Below, piece after piece: positions 26,380 through 37,565 of a stretch of DNA of 64,000 bases. The stretch comes from Pseudomonas extremaustralis (GTDB lineage: Bacteria; Pseudomonadota; Gammaproteobacteria; Pseudomonadales; Pseudomonadaceae). The notes below the pieces were generated by a model that was not told where the DNA came from, searched no databases, and saw only the letters and a program-made list of their open reading frames with translations. The stretch lies in assembly GCF_900102035.1 (NCBI RefSeq), contig NZ_LT629689.1, forward strand, positions 4,386,001-4,450,000, in the 5' to 3' direction. The translations under genes were made by a program, and so were the position numbers. Each line of letters opens with the position of its first letter. The stretch's first letter is position 1.

Positions 26380-26495
26380 GGTTTATCCGCACAAGCTTTT
26401 GACAGCGCGGCAATTCAACAGGTTAGAATCGCTGGCACGCAGACTGCATGGTCAGTGTGCGCCTCGCCTTATTTTTTGCTCATGGAGTACTGCCT

Positions 26496-28238
<1,743 letters not shown>

Positions 28239-28242
28239 ACTG

Positions 28243-28260
28243 CGGGGCGACAACGCCCCG
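28243..28260 (+). terminator. Short hairpin after nhaP2
   Basis: CGGGGCG-ACAA-CGCCCCG is followed by ATTCTT. It is a weak intrinsic terminator or attenuator 4 bp past the nhaP2 stop and 28 bp before the next start, so read-through into the channel gene is possible. Confidence 0.5.
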
Positions 28261-28287
28261 ATTCTTCACCTTGCTCGACCGGTCTCT

Positions 28288-31200
28288 ATGCCAACCCTGC
28301 GCACTTTCCTCGCCACTGCCCTGCTGGGCCTGACCCTTTGTCTCGGCAGCGTCCACGCCGCCGAGCCGCCCAGCGCCGACGCCATCCAGCAAACCCTGGA
28401 CAAGCTGCCCGACCGCAAGCTGCCCGACGCCGACATGAAGGCGCTGCAGTCGATCCTGCAACAGACCCTGACCTACCTGGGCAACAAGCAGGATTACGAG
28501 CAGCGCCTCACCGACCTCAAGCGCCAGCTGGATGACGCGCCGCGCCAGACCACCGAGAACCAGCGCGAGCTGACCCGCCTCAAGGCGACCAAGGTCATTC
28601 CGGTGGCCCAACGCTACGCCACCCTGCCGGTGCCGCAACTCGAGCAACTGCTGGTGCAGCGCACCACCCAGCAAGGCGACCTGCAAAAAGACCTGGCCGA
28701 AGCCAACAGCCTGACCATCGCCGCCCAGACCCGCCCCGAGCGCGCCCAGACCGAAATCAGCAGCAGCCAGACACGCATCCAGCAGATCAATGCGACCCTC
28801 AAGGCCGGCAAAGACAATGGCAAAACCCTCAGCGCCGACCAGCGCAACCAGCTGAACGCCGAACTGGCGTCGCTCAATGCACTGATCCCGCTGCGCCGCC
28901 AGGAACTGGCCGGCAACAGCCAACTGCAAGACCTGGGCAACAGCCAGCACGACCTGGTGGTGGAAAAGACCGCGCGCCTGGAACAAGAGATCCAGGACCT
29001 GCAAACCCTGATCAACCAGAAACGCCTGGCACAGTCCCAACAGACTGTGACCCAGCAATCCATCGAAGCGCAGAAAGCCGGCGGCAGCAGCCTCCTGGCC
29101 ACGGAAAGCGCGGCCAACCTGAAGCTGTCCGACTACCTGCTCAAAAGCACCGACCGCCTCAACGACCTGACCCAGAAAAACCTGCAGACCAAGCAGCAAC
29201 TGGACACCGTGACCCAGAGCGATTCGGCCCTGGACGAACAGATCAACGTGCTCAAGGGCAGCCTGCTGCTTTCCAAGATCCTCTATAAGCAAAAACAGGC
29301 GTTGCCGCGCCTGACCGTGGACCGCGACCTGGCGGACGACATCGCCAACATTCGCCTGTACCAGTTCGAGGTCAACCAGCAACGCGAGTTGATCAGTTCC
29401 CCCAGCACCTATGTGGATAACCTGCTCGCCAACCAGCCACCGGAAGACGTCACCCCGCAACTGCGCCGGACCCTGCTGGAACTGGCGATCACCCGAAGCG
29501 ACCTGCTCGAGCGCCTGAGCCGTGAGCTGAGCGCGTTGCTGAACGAATCCATCACCCTGCAACTGAACCAGAAGCAACTGCTGAGCACCGCGACGACGCT
29601 GCGCGCGACCCTCGATGAGCAAATGTTCTGGATTCCCAGCAACAAGCCCCTGGACACCGAGTGGCTGGAGACCATCCCGGCGCACCTGAGCAAACAAGTC
29701 GCCACCCTGCCCTGGGCCTCCAGCATCAGCGAGTTGTACGACGGCCTGACCCAGCGCCCGCTGCTGTTCCTGCCATTGTTGCTATTGATCGGCGCCCTGC
29801 TGTGGCGGCGCAACGCCCTGTACGCACGGCTGAAAAAGGTCCACCTGGACATTGGCCACTTCAAGCGCGACAGCCAGTGGCACACGCCCCAGGCGATCCT
29901 GGTCAACATCCTGCTGGCCATGCCGGTGGCCCTGGGCCTGGCGCTGTGCGGCTACGCCCTGCAAATCGACGCCCGGGGGCAGAACGCCAACCTCGGCGCG
30001 GCCTTGTTGCAGATCGCCCAGGCCTGGCTGGTGTTCTACACCGCCTACCGCATCCTCGCGCCGGGCGGCGTGGCCGAACTGCACTTTCGCTGGGAGAAAC
30101 CCCAGGTCGAATTCCTCCAGGACTGGGTACGCAAGCTCGGGCTGGTGGTGCTGGCCCTGGTGGCCGTGGTGGCGATCGCCGAACACCAACCGGCGGCGCT
30201 GGCCGACGACGTGCTGGGCATCGCCGTGGTGCTGCTGTGCTACGCGCTGATGACCTGGCTGCTGGGCCGCCTGCTGATGCACAGCCCGACCCACGAAAAG
30301 GCCTCGCTGTTTCGCAAAGCCATGGGCCTGGTGTTTACCGCCCTGCCCATCGCCCTGTTTATCGCCGTGTGCTTTGGCTACTACTACACCGCGCTCAAGC
30401 TCAGTGACCGACTGATCAACACCCTGTATCTGCTGATGTTGTGGCTGGTGATCGAAGCCACTTTCGTGCGTGGCCTGGGAGTCGCCGCACGGCGCCTGGC
30501 CTATGCCCGCGCCCTAGCCAAACGCCAGGCCGCTAAGGAAGCCGGTGAAGGCGAAGCGGTGATCGAAGAGCCGACCCTGGACATCGAGCAGGTCAACGAC
30601 CAGTCCATGCGCCTGATCCGCCTGGCTTTGCTCGGCGGCTTTATCGCCGCGCTGTACTGGGTCTGGTCCGACCTGATCTCGGTATTTTCCTACCTGGACA
30701 ACGTCACCCTCTACGAATACACCAGCGGCACCGGCGCCAATGTCAGCATGGTGCCCATCAGCATCGGCGACCTGCTCGGCGCGCTGATCATCATCGGTAT
30801 CACCTTTGCCCTGGCGCGCAACCTGCCCGGCCTGCTGGAAGTGCTGGTGCTGTCCAAGCTGGAACTGGCCCAGGGCAGCGCCTATGCCACCACCACCCTG
30901 CTGTCCTATGTGATTGCCGGTGTGGGCTTCGTGTCGACCCTGTCGACCCTCGGCGTGAGCTGGGACAAACTGCAATGGCTGGTGGCCGCGCTGTCGGTGG
31001 GGTTGGGCTTCGGCATGCAGGAGATCTTCGCCAACTTCATCTCCGGCATCATGATCCTGTTCGAGCGCCCGGTACGCATCGGCGACACGATCACCATCGG
31101 CAACCTGTCGGGCACGGTGAGCAAGATCCGCATCCGCGCCACCACCATCACCGACTTCGACCGCAAGGACATCATTGTCCCGAACAAGACGTTCATTACC

Positions 31201-31626
31201 GGGCAACTGATCAACTGGTCGCTGACTGACACCATCACCCGCGTCACCCTCAAGCTGGGCGTGGACTACGGCTCCGACCTCGATCTGGTGAAGGAACTGT
31301 TGCTCAAGGCCGCGCGGGAAAACCCACGGGTGCTGAAGGACCCGGAGCCCCACGTGTACTTCCTCAACTTCGGCGAAAGCACCCTCGACCACGAACTGCG
31401 CATGCATGTGCGAGACCTGGGCGACCGCAACCCGGTGGTCGACGAAGTGAACCGCTTCATCAACCGCGAGTTCAAGAAGTACCACATCAACATCTCGTTC
31501 CGGCAGATGGAGGTGTACCTCAAGAACCTCCACGGCCAGGAATACAAACTGGTCGAAGTCGACACCCCCGCCAAGCCCGCCAACGACGGCGGTGTGCAAG
31601 AACCGCCACCGAGCAAACTCGACTAA
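28288..31626 (+). CDS. Large mechanosensitive channel of the MscK/MscM type
   Basis: A 1112-residue protein, the size of E. coli MscK (1120) and MscM (1107). It protects against osmotic downshock; MscK gating also depends on external K+, which fits its place behind a K+ antiporter. Features: a signal peptide with likely cleavage after SVHA (residue ~24), a long periplasmic coiled-coil region (~30-480), about eleven membrane helices from ~490, and a C-terminal MscS domain from ~860. That domain includes SVGLGFGMQEIFANFISGIM and FERPVRIGDTITIGN. I cannot decide between MscK and MscM from sequence alone. Confidence 0.9.
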   Translation: MPTLRTFLATALLGLTLCLGSVHAAEPPSADAIQQTLDKLPDRKLPDADMKALQSILQQTLTYLGNKQDYEQRLTDLKRQLDDAPRQTTENQRELTRLKATKVIPVAQRYATLPVPQLEQLLVQRTTQQGDLQKDLAEANSLTIAAQTRPERAQTEISSSQTRIQQINATLKAGKDNGKTLSADQRNQLNAELASLNALIPLRRQELAGNSQLQDLGNSQHDLVVEKTARLEQEIQDLQTLINQKRLAQSQQTVTQQSIEAQKAGGSSLLATESAANLKLSDYLLKSTDRLNDLTQKNLQTKQQLDTVTQSDSALDEQINVLKGSLLLSKILYKQKQALPRLTVDRDLADDIANIRLYQFEVNQQRELISSPSTYVDNLLANQPPEDVTPQLRRTLLELAITRSDLLERLSRELSALLNESITLQLNQKQLLSTATTLRATLDEQMFWIPSNKPLDTEWLETIPAHLSKQVATLPWASSISELYDGLTQRPLLFLPLLLLIGALLWRRNALYARLKKVHLDIGHFKRDSQWHTPQAILVNILLAMPVALGLALCGYALQIDARGQNANLGAALLQIAQAWLVFYTAYRILAPGGVAELHFRWEKPQVEFLQDWVRKLGLVVLALVAVVAIAEHQPAALADDVLGIAVVLLCYALMTWLLGRLLMHSPTHEKASLFRKAMGLVFTALPIALFIAVCFGYYYTALKLSDRLINTLYLLMLWLVIEATFVRGLGVAARRLAYARALAKRQAAKEAGEGEAVIEEPTLDIEQVNDQSMRLIRLALLGGFIAALYWVWSDLISVFSYLDNVTLYEYTSGTGANVSMVPISIGDLLGALIIIGITFALARNLPGLLEVLVLSKLELAQGSAYATTTLLSYVIAGVGFVSTLSTLGVSWDKLQWLVAALSVGLGFGMQEIFANFISGIMILFERPVRIGDTITIGNLSGTVSKIRIRATTITDFDRKDIIVPNKTFITGQLINWSLTDTITRVTLKLGVDYGSDLDLVKELLLKAARENPRVLKDPEPHVYFLNFGESTLDHELRMHVRDLGDRNPVVDEVNRFINREFKKYHINISFRQMEVYLKNLHGQEYKLVEVDTPAKPANDGGVQEPPPSKLD

Positions 31627-33138
<1,512 letters not shown>

Positions 33139-33144
33139 AGTCGG

Positions 33145-33246
33145 CTAGATGAACGTCTCCACGTCAACACCACTGACGATGGGCATCGGACGATGCTCGT
33201 GATCGTAGGCTTCGATCCAGTCACTGAGAATATCCACCAGACTCAT
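33145..33246 (-). pseudogene. Possible tail of a HigA-type antitoxin gene
   Basis: The minus strand of the selO-trxC gap encodes MSLVDILSDWIEAYDHEHRP and 13 more residues. The IEAYDHEHRPMP part resembles the dimerising helix that precedes the HTH domain in HigA/YgjM-type antitoxins (known pattern: IExYExEHYPIP). The frame stops right after ETFI, where the HTH should start, and no proper N-terminal part or toxin gene is seen upstream. I read it as a remnant. A chance resemblance is quite possible. Confidence 0.35.
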
Positions 33247-33342
33247 AAGCGGATTTGAAAACAGAACACGCTCCCACGCCTTGATAAACCCCAGACCGGA
33301 CTCCAAATAGGATCCATTGGCCAGTCTCAAAGGAGCGCCACC

Positions 33343-33777
33343 ATGTCCAACCCTCTCGTCATTCCCTGCCCGCATTGCAACGGCCTGAACCGCATCCCCA
33401 GCGAACGCCTGGGCGACGCGCCGAAATGCGGGCGTTGCAAGCAGCCGGTGTTGTTGAACAAACCTTTTGAACTGAAACAGGGCGACTACGCCAGCCAGAT
33501 CAAGGGCGACCTGCCGTTGCTGGTGGATGTGTGGGCCGATTGGTGCGGGCCATGCAAGTCGTTTGCGCCGGTGTTCGAGCAGGCCGCGGCGCAGCTCACG
33601 GGCAAGTGCCGGCTGGCCAAGCTGGACAGCGAGGCCAACCAGCAGTTGTCGGCGCAGTTGGGGATTCGTTCGATCCCCAGTTTGATTCTGTTCAAGAACG
33701 GCCGCGAAGTAGCGCGCCAGAGCGGAGCGTTTCCCTTGCCGCAACTGATGAGCTGGTTGCGTAGCCAAGGGGTGTAA
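33343..33777 (+). CDS. trxC: Thioredoxin 2
   Basis: A 144-residue zinc-binding thioredoxin of the cytosolic disulfide-reducing system, often part of the oxidative stress response. The N-terminal zinc motif has two CxxC pairs (CPHC and CGRC, residues ~6-31). The redox site is W67-C68-G69-P70-C71, and the cis-Pro lies in RSIPSLILF. Length matches E. coli TrxC (139). ATG 33343 has AAGGAG 7 bp upstream. It is a single-gene unit followed by a REPIN. Confidence 0.96.
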   Translation: MSNPLVIPCPHCNGLNRIPSERLGDAPKCGRCKQPVLLNKPFELKQGDYASQIKGDLPLLVDVWADWCGPCKSFAPVFEQAAAQLTGKCRLAKLDSEANQQLSAQLGIRSIPSLILFKNGREVARQSGAFPLPQLMSWLRSQGV

Positions 33778-33803
33778 CCCGCTCTAAAGCGCACGACTGA
33801 ACA

Positions 33804-33894
33804 ATGTGGGAGGGGGCTTGCTCCCGATAGCGATGGATCAGTCAACACATCAGGCCCTGACACACCGCCATCGGGAGCAAGCCCCCTCCCACAT
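33804..33894. repeat. REPIN (two inverted REP sequences) between trxC and parA
   Basis: Arms of 25 bp, 33804-33828 and 33870-33894, are exact reverse complements and begin ATGTGGGAGGGGGCTTGCTC. They flank a 41-bp non-palindromic spacer. This is the standard REPIN form described for P. fluorescens, moved by a RAYT transposase encoded elsewhere. The arms match those of the element at 56.8 kb. Confidence 0.92.
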
Positions 33895-33916
33895 GGGTTC
33901 TGCGGTGTGTCTCAGA

Positions 33917-34687
33917 TCAGGCGTTTTCCAGCAGGTTGTGCAGTTCCACAAACTGCAAGGTCAGTTTGTGCCGTGGGTCCAGGTGGATCAGCGGTTTGTT
34001 CTCCTGGTGCGACTCGCGCATGCGCACCGAGCTGGCCAGGTACACCGGCAACACCGGCAAGCCCTCGGCGATCAACTCCTCGAGCATCTGTTGCGGCAGG
34101 CTCGCCCGCGCCTGGAACTGGTTGACCACAATGCCTTCCACCTCAAGGCCTTCGTTGTGGTCTTCCTTCAGCTCTTCGATTTCAGCCAGCAGGCCATACA
34201 GCGCCTGACGGGAAAAGCTGTCGCAATCGAAGGGGATCAGTACACGATCAGCAGCGATCAACGCCGAAACCGCGTAAAAATTCAGTGCTGGCGGCGTATC
34301 CAGGTAAATCCGGTCGTAATCTTCGCTCAGCTCGTCCAACAATTTTCGCAACTTGTTGATCTTGTGCTTGGCCTCCAGCTTGGGCTGCAGGTCTGCCAGC
34401 TCGGCCGTGGCGGTGATCACATGCAGGTTATCGAACGGCGTTTCGTAGATATCGACACGGTTCTTCTTTGAAAACGGCCCGGACGACAGGGTTTGCTTGA
34501 AGAATTCGGCAATGCCCATCGGGATATCGTCGCCGGTCAGCCCGGTAAGGTACTGGGTGGAATTGGCTTGTGCATCGAGGTCCACCAACAGGGTCCGATA
34601 GCCTTCACTGGCGCTGACCGCCGCCAGGTTGCAGGCGATGCTGGACTTGCCAACGCCGCCTTTCTGATTGAACACCACGCGCCGCAT
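33917..34687 (-). CDS. Orphan ParA-family ATPase
   Basis: A 256-residue ParA/MinD-type ATPase. The deviant Walker A is K9-GGVGK-S15, followed by LLVDLDAQANST (Walker A' region) and YLDTPPALNFYAVSAL (Walker B region). It lacks the N-terminal HTH of plasmid-type ParA proteins. No parB or parS-like site is nearby. The ATG at 34687 has GGAGG upstream on its strand. It is divergent from the APE operon across 317 bp. Cargo could be chromosomal, polar or a protein cluster; none can be named from sequence. Confidence 0.85.
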   Translation of the reverse strand: MRRVVFNQKGGVGKSSIACNLAAVSASEGYRTLLVDLDAQANSTQYLTGLTGDDIPMGIAEFFKQTLSSGPFSKKNRVDIYETPFDNLHVITATAELADLQPKLEAKHKINKLRKLLDELSEDYDRIYLDTPPALNFYAVSALIAADRVLIPFDCDSFSRQALYGLLAEIEELKEDHNEGLEVEGIVVNQFQARASLPQQMLEELIAEGLPVLPVYLASSVRMRESHQENKPLIHLDPRHKLTLQFVELHNLLENA

Positions 34688-34889
34688 GGAAAAACCTCCG
34701 TGTATCAATGAATGTCCGAGTGTAGAGGGCAAAAGTGCCTGTTAGCTACCTCGTTCATCCATGCATTGCTGCATGACGGGTAGACATTAGTAATGGCCTC
34801 TACAAATAAAAAGGAAACGTCCGACAAACCAGCCGTCCCCTGGCAAAGGGCAATCGGCAAACCTTTCCACCGTCGCCTGTGCACAAAGT

Positions 34890-34918
34890 TTGCTAGAACC
34901 CCACGGCACCGGGATAAT
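34890..34918 (+). promoter_or_regulatory. Candidate sigma70 promoter of the aryl polyene operon
   Basis: TTGCTA (34890-34895), 17-bp spacer, GATAAT (34913-34918), about 87 bp before the first start codon. This is the best promoter-like pair in the 34688-35004 parA/APE spacer, which has no gene. The ribosome site of the first gene is poor, so its translation may be low or controlled. Confidence 0.55.
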
Positions 34919-35004
34919 GCGCGCCATCCGGCGATTGCTCCCTGTCCCGGTATTCGGGGCCAAAAGCCGCACATGGAAGCCCGCAGGGGCGGGATAACCT
35001 CTCA

Positions 35005-35724
35005 GTGATCACTTTCAATATCGCCCAATGGCGCGCCTGGGCCCCCGGCCTGGAAAGCGCGGACGACTGGCACGCCTGGAGCCAGGCCCCGGCATTGCTG
35101 CCCGCCAGCGACGCTTGCCCCGACGTGTCGTTCCTGCCGGCCATGCAGCGCCGTCGCCTGAGCCGCCTGGCGCGCATGGCCTTCAGCGTCGGCTGGCCAC
35201 TGGCCGAGGGCCTGCCGGACTTGCCCCTGGTGTTTATTTCCCGGCATGGCGAAACCCCGCGCACCCTCGACATCCTCAGCGACCTGGCCAACGACCAGCC
35301 ATTGTCGCCAACCCAGTTCAGCCTGTCGGTGCATAACGCGGTGATCGGCCTGTGGTCGATCCTGCGCAATGAAACCGCGGAAATGACCGCCCTCGCCGCC
35401 GCCGGCGACGGCCTCGAGCATGGCATGCTCGAAGCCGCCGCACTGCTCAACGAAGGCGCCCCGGCCGTGCTGCTGGTGATCAGCGAAGAACAGCCGCCCG
35501 ACGCCTATGCCGGCTGGATCTCGGATGTGCCCTTCCCCTATGCCCTCGGCCTGCTGCTGACCCCAGGCGACGAGTGGCAACTGGAACTTACCCACGGCAG
35601 TGTCCAACCCACTCACACCCAGTGGCCCCACGCCCTGAATCTGCTGCGCACCCTGCTCACTGAGCAGGTCGCCTGCCAACATGCCTGGAAGAATCGTGTA
35701 TGGAACTGGCAACGCAAGCCATGA
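35005..35724 (+). CDS. apeC: Ketosynthase-like chain-length factor of the APE type II PKS
   Basis: A 239-residue protein resembling the N-terminal half of beta-ketoacyl synthases (family called beta-ketoacyl synthase-like N-terminal domain). It has QFSLSVHNAVIGLWSI but no catalytic Cys-His-His set. In studied APE systems such a protein pairs with the ApeO ketosynthase and sets polyene length. The start is GTG 35005 with only a weak ribosome site. It is the first gene of the operon, and its 3' end overlaps the next gene. Confidence 0.8.
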   Translation: MITFNIAQWRAWAPGLESADDWHAWSQAPALLPASDACPDVSFLPAMQRRRLSRLARMAFSVGWPLAEGLPDLPLVFISRHGETPRTLDILSDLANDQPLSPTQFSLSVHNAVIGLWSILRNETAEMTALAAAGDGLEHGMLEAAALLNEGAPAVLLVISEEQPPDAYAGWISDVPFPYALGLLLTPGDEWQLELTHGSVQPTHTQWPHALNLLRTLLTEQVACQHAWKNRVWNWQRKP

Positions 35725-36512
35725 CCGCCAAACCGCGGGACGCCTATTACTGGCGCCTGTTCGCGACCGCCGCCAGCTTCGCGCTGTTCGGCTTCGGCGG
35801 CCTGTGCCTGCGTTTGCTGGTGTTTCCCCTGCTCAGTTGCCTGCCGGGGAACGCAGACAAACACCGCCGCCGCGCCCGCCACATGATCAGTTGGCTGTTC
35901 TGGTTCTTTATCCGCCTGATGCGCCGCGCCGGCGTGCTGACCTACAGCGTCGAAGGCGCCGAGCACCTCGGGCGCCCGGGCCAGATGATCATCGCCAACC
36001 ACCCGTCGCTGATCGACGTGGTGTTCCTGATCGGCCTGGTGCGCCAGGCCAACTGCGTGGTCAAGCAGAGCCTGTGGCAGAACCCCTTCACCCGCGGTCC
36101 GGTGCGCGACGCGGGCTATATCAGCAACGACGGCAGCGCCGAGATGCTCGATGCCGCCGCCGGCGCCCTGCAAGCCGGCCAGACCCTGATCATCTTTCCC
36201 GAAGGCACGCGCACCACACCCGGCGCGACACCTGCCTTTCATCGCGGCGCCGCCGCCATTGCCTTGCGCGGTGCGACAATCATCACCCCCGTCGTGATCA
36301 AGGTCAGCCCCACCACCCTGACCAAAGCCGAACCCTGGTATCGCATCCCCAAACGTCGCGTGCACTTCAGTTTGCGCGTGGGTGCCGATATAGAACCACA
36401 GGCCTTTGCTGCGCTCGGGCCTGCACCCCAGGCTTCACGCAAGCTCAACGATTACCTGCACCACTATTTCATTAAGGAGCTCGCCGAAGATGAGCGACCA
36501 ACACCGCCTTGA
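35700..36512 (+). CDS. 1-acyl-glycerol-3-phosphate acyltransferase-like protein of the APE operon
   Basis: A 270-residue membrane-associated acyltransferase of the PlsC/LPLAT family. One N-terminal hydrophobic helix (~20-45) precedes the HX4D catalytic motif NHPSLIDV (~101-108) and the FPEGTRTTPG motif (~167-176). It may attach the aryl polyene chain to a glycerol-type lipid anchor. Two starts are possible: ATG 35700 (25-bp overlap with apeC) or ATG 35721 (ATGA overlap). The second would keep the coupling style of the operon. Confidence 0.85.
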   Translation: MELATQAMTAKPRDAYYWRLFATAASFALFGFGGLCLRLLVFPLLSCLPGNADKHRRRARHMISWLFWFFIRLMRRAGVLTYSVEGAEHLGRPGQMIIANHPSLIDVVFLIGLVRQANCVVKQSLWQNPFTRGPVRDAGYISNDGSAEMLDAAAGALQAGQTLIIFPEGTRTTPGATPAFHRGAAAIALRGATIITPVVIKVSPTTLTKAEPWYRIPKRRVHFSLRVGADIEPQAFAALGPAPQASRKLNDYLHHYFIKELAEDERPTPP

Positions 36513-36759
36513 GCACGATATAAAAACGCTGATCATCGAGGCCCTGGGCCTGGAAGACATCAGCGCCGACGATATCGGCAGCGATCAAACCCTGTTCGGC
36601 GAAGGCCTGGGCCTGGATTCGGTAGACGCCCTGGAATTGGGCCTGGCGATCCAGAAAAAGTACGGCATCAAGATCGATGCCGACGCCAAGGACACCCGCA
36701 ATCACTTCACCAACGTGGCCAGCCTTGCGGCGTTCGTCACGGCTAGACAGGCAGCTTGA
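36490..36759 (+). CDS. apeE: Acyl carrier protein 1 of the APE pathway
   Basis: An 89-residue acidic ACP. The phosphopantetheine attachment site is S44 in GLDSVDALEL. It carries the growing polyene chain. ATG 36490 gives the family N-terminus MSDQHRLEHDIKTLI; the gene overlaps the acyltransferase end by 23 bp. The second ACP follows 9 bp after its stop. Confidence 0.9.
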   Translation: MSDQHRLEHDIKTLIIEALGLEDISADDIGSDQTLFGEGLGLDSVDALELGLAIQKKYGIKIDADAKDTRNHFTNVASLAAFVTARQAA

Positions 36760-36768
36760 GACCGTACC

Positions 36769-37023
36769 ATGCAAACTCGTGATGATATTTTCAACACCCT
36801 GCGCGATGCCTTGGTGGAACTGTTCGAACTGCCGCCGGAATGCGTCACCCTCGACGCCAACCTGTACCAGGACCTGGAAATCGACAGCATCGACGCTGTG
36901 GACCTGATCGACCATATCAAGCGCAAGACCGGCAAAAAGATCGCCGCCGAAGAGTTCAAGGCAGTGCGCACCGTAAACGACGTGGTTGAGGCGGTGTACC
37001 GTCTGGTCACACCTGCCGCATGA
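36769..37023 (+). CDS. apeF: Acyl carrier protein 2 of the APE pathway
   Basis: An 84-residue ACP with attachment Ser S40 in EIDSIDAVDL. Two distinct ACPs are typical of APE clusters; one is thought to be loaded with the aromatic starter and the other to carry elongation. Which does which cannot be told from sequence. The stop overlaps the next start by 4 bp. Confidence 0.9.
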   Translation: MQTRDDIFNTLRDALVELFELPPECVTLDANLYQDLEIDSIDAVDLIDHIKRKTGKKIAAEEFKAVRTVNDVVEAVYRLVTPAA

Positions 37024-37565
37024 GCCGGCTGATCGGCCTTGGCCTGTTGCTGGCGGGGCTGCTGTACCCCTTTGCGGTGTATTACGGCACCGAGCACTTC
37101 GCACCCTGGCAATTCGGCCTGCTGCTGGGCAGCCTGTGGCTGTTGCGCGCGCTGACCGGTGCACGCCGCCCCGGCAGCCGCTGGATGGCCGTGGCCGTGA
37201 TCGTGTTTTGCCTGGGCCTGGCCTGGTTCGATAACCCGCACCTGTTGCGCTGGTACCCGAGCCTGGTCAGCGCGTTCATGCTGGCGCTGTTCGGCCTGAG
37301 CCTGAAATACGGCCCGCCGATGGTCGAGCGCCTGGCGCGCATGACCGAGCCGCAGCTACCGCCCCGCGCCGTTGTGTATACGCGCCAGGTCACCGTGGTG
37401 TGGAGTGTGTTTTTTCTGTGCAATGGCCTGCTCGCCGCCGCCCTCACCCTGTGGGCGCCGTTGAGCTGGTGGACGTTGTACAACGGCCTGATCGCCTACG
37501 GGCTGATGGGGCTGTTGTTTGCCGTGGAATGGCTGGTACGACAAAGGGTTCGAGGCCGCGTATGA
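37020..37565 (+). CDS. COG4648-type membrane protein of the APE operon
   Basis: A 181-residue protein with five to six hydrophobic segments (for example LIGLGLLLAGLLYPFAVYY at the N-terminus and WWTLYNGLIAYGLMGLLFAV at the C-terminus). This family of unknown function recurs in aryl polyene and related clusters. It starts with ATG 37020 overlapping apeF and ends overlapping the ligase gene, both by 4 bp. I infer an inner-membrane role in export or assembly, without further evidence. Confidence 0.75.
   Translation: MSRLIGLGLLLAGLLYPFAVYYGTEHFAPWQFGLLLGSLWLLRALTGARRPGSRWMAVAVIVFCLGLAWFDNPHLLRWYPSLVSAFMLALFGLSLKYGPPMVERLARMTEPQLPPRAVVYTRQVTVVWSVFFLCNGLLAAALTLWAPLSWWTLYNGLIAYGLMGLLFAVEWLVRQRVRGRV

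Noticed and set aside
33804..33894. REPIN palindromes as CRISPR repeats or phage attachment sites
   Set aside because: They are inverted rather than direct repeats, single per locus, with arms typical of Pseudomonas REP sequences and no cas or integrase genes.
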